Assembly (NCBI GenBank): GCA_903820505.1
Contig: CAIJHQ010000013.1
Coordinates: forward strand, 1 to 59,372
Direction: 5' to 3'
Source: Candidatus Omnitrophota bacterium
Lineage (GTDB): Bacteria > Omnitrophota > Omnitrophia > Omnitrophales > Aquincolibacteriaceae
DNA: 59,372 nucleotides
Of the stretch, positions 39,601 through 42,600 are shown one piece after another (position 1 is the first letter of the stretch; every line of letters starts with the position of its first letter). Under the pieces are notes generated by a model that saw nothing but the letters and a program-made list of their open reading frames with translations, ran no database searches and was not told where the DNA came from. A program made the position numbers and the translations under genes.

Positions 39601-42600
39601 CAAAATGTCATCGGCCGTGCCGAACAAACCGTCTGCGCCGATCTTGTACCCGCGCTTCTCCTGCAATGCCTGGTTGGGACCGGTCACCGTGTAGGTCGCG
39701 ACTACAAGCGTCCAATCAAGCGCGCCCTCACGCTTATCGGCCGGAAGTTTCGAAACGTCGGCCGCCGGAGCGCTCGTCCAGGTGTAGATCACCCGCTGGT
39801 GCACCAGGTCCTTTGCGGCCTCCTGCTCCGTCATCGCGATCGTTCCGTCCGCCCTCAGGTACCGGCCGTCCGCGTCCTGACGCGCGACTTCGAAATAACC
39901 TTCGACCGATGTGACGTGGCCTTGGGCATCGAACGTCTCCGCGAAAATATGTCCGTTCTGAAAACCACTCATATAGAGAAGACGGTCGTCCGCCGTTCCA
40001 AACACATTGTCCGCGCCAAGGTCCAGCTGAATGTCGTTGATCACCCTGCCGCTCGCCCATTCCGTCGCGACATTGACCTGCGTTCCGTCATAGGAGAAAC
40101 GGGTCACGGTGCCGTAAGTCAGGTCGACGATCCGGAGGATGCGGTTACTGTCGTCCTGTTGAACTTCAAGACCAGTGTCCGTGCCGCCCACAAGATAATC
40201 ATCGACGGTCCCGAGCTTGCCGTCGCCGCCGAGGGCGAGGATACGGGTCCCGGTCGCGGACGTGAGCGTCGCCTGATTGAGACCAGCGTCATACTGATAA
40301 GTTGTGCAATTCGCCCCCGAACCGTCACACACCGAGCTCAGACGGCCCTGCGAGTAACTTTGCGTTACCCACGCGCCGTCTTTTTCGTAACGGGCGCTGA
40401 CTAATTCCGCGGAACCGAAGGGATCCGATTCGTCCGTATAACTGTACTCATAGCGGGCACCGTTCGCCTGGATCACGGCCACCGTTCCCGCAGCGCTGTA
40501 TTCGTAGCGCGCCAATTCCGTTTCGACGCCGTTCACCATGGTCGTAACACGGTCCGCGCGGCCATTCGTGTAATACCAGGTGGTCGTGCTTGCAGTCTCC
40601 GTCGCTTGGACCAGCACGTCATTCCCGCGGCCCCAGCCGCCCGCTCCCGCACGCCAGATCTCCACAAGACCGTTGAGCGAGATCGTTTTGCTGCCGTCCG
40701 CGTTGTCGACAATGACCGCGTTCGGATTATCGATGGGCGCACTGCCAAGCCCGGCCAACGCGGCAATATAGGCCGGCGCCGGCGAGGGATTGTGATAATT
40801 AAGATCCATGGAACCGCTGCCGGCCGCTCCGCGGGCTCCGATCCCGCCCGAAGTGCGGTACTGTTCATTCTCGATGTCTTTCTGAAGGCCGGAAGCACTG
40901 CCGAGAAGGTCTTCGCACTTTCTCGAGAAACGCCATTCCGAACGCATCCCTTCCTCAGAGCAGCTTTGATACTCGCGCATCAAACTGCGCAGGGCCTGGA
41001 TCTTGCGGTCAAGATCCGGATTCTCGCTGCTGCCAAAACCGCGGCGCATCGGAGCCGTGCCCTGCTCGGGCCCGCGAGTAGGACGGCTCGACGCGACATC
41101 ATCGCTCGTCAGCATTACACCGTCCGCGCCGTAGGCGTACCATTTTGATTCGGTTTCGCCCGCGCCCTGGACCGAATAGGTCTTCTCGGCATCATTGAAA
41201 AATCCGGAGCGAAGCGTTTGGCCGATCGTCTTGTCGGCATTAAAGACCGCGACACGGAGCGTATGTGCGCGATGATCAATGATGATAACTTCACCGGCCT
41301 TCTCATACCGGTACGTCACAAGAAGCGTCAGCGTACCGTCCGTCGCCTCCGTCGATTCGCTGGTAACGCGGCCTTCGGCGTCATATTCCACGATTCGAAA
41401 ACCGCCGCCCGCAGCCGGGATACGCATTTTCGACAGCAAACTCGCCTGGGCGGCAACGTTGTAGGTATAGAAGTATTCCGTGTTCTCATAAGTTAAAACG
41501 ACCGTGAGGCGGTCCGGGTTATCAGGGTCGGTGATAATGCGAGAGCGGCCGATCCCGGAAGCATCAATACCGGGGACCGATTGAAGGGCGCTTACTGCGG
41601 ACGCGAAAGCAATTTCAGACTCGTACTCGGTGGAAGGCACTGCGACAGGACCGAGGATCTCGGCGTTGTAGGCCTTCGTAACGCTGCGGCTGAGGATGTT
41701 CCCGTCGACGTCGACGGCAATATCCCCTTGCTCTAAGAGACGGGGTGTTTGTGGATCTTTCCAATCATATAAGGCGTATCGTTGGTTCGTTACATCATAG
41801 GCGGTGACTCTCCGATTCACTAAGTCGTACTCGTAGCGGATATCTACGAAAGCTTGCGAGCCGGGTTCCGGGGGACCACGGCTGCGGATCACTCCGCTCC
41901 ACGTCCCGTCCGGGAAAAATTGATAGACTTCAAAAATACGGCTGTCGTTCGGATCCGTCACCACCCATGTGTTATCAACGCGCGTCAAGAGGTTCTTAAA
42001 GGAAGGGGTCGTGGCGGTCCATGAGAACGTTCCTGCGGCGATCACGTTCTGCGGGCTGTCGATCAAACCGGTCGCGCCGGGCAACACCGTTCCCGGAACA
42101 AAACCCATTTTCAAAAAAGTACCGGCATGATAATCGAGGACCGTGACGGTCTCCTGGGCGCCTGCCTGCTCCGTCGCGGGGAGCGTTTCATAGCGATATT
42201 CGAGATCAAGATCGCCCAAGCGGTAACGGAGGATCCGGCCAAAGCCGCCGTTCGGAAGACGCTCGAAAACCAGTTTCTGGTCCGGGGCCTGGGGATACGT
42301 GATCGTGTAAGTTGTCGCCGAAATGTCCATACGGGAATTAACCTGACCGCTTACACGGTCCATCTCTCCGACCGCCAAAAGTTCCCCCCGCTCATTCTGA
42401 CCAATAAGTTTATACTCCCAGAAATTGACCGACGCCGAAGGGGTCGTTCCATTCACGGACCGGTCAACGATGCGGACGAGTCCGTTCTCGGAATCGTATT
42501 TGATCTCAAGATCAATCGTCGCGAGCGCCTGGCCGTCCACCACGCTGATCTTACGATAACTCAGCAAACGATTCTCGCCTTCCGGAAGTTTCTCATAGGT

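Noticed and set aside
37798-40404. Plus-strand open frame of 868 codons, and many other plus-strand frames of 100-400 codons from 1 to 43 kb
   Set aside because: They are antisense shadows of the giant gene. They arise because its GC-rich codons leave few stops on the other strand; none shows a family motif, and composition is Arg/Val/His-rich as expected for antisense of this gene.
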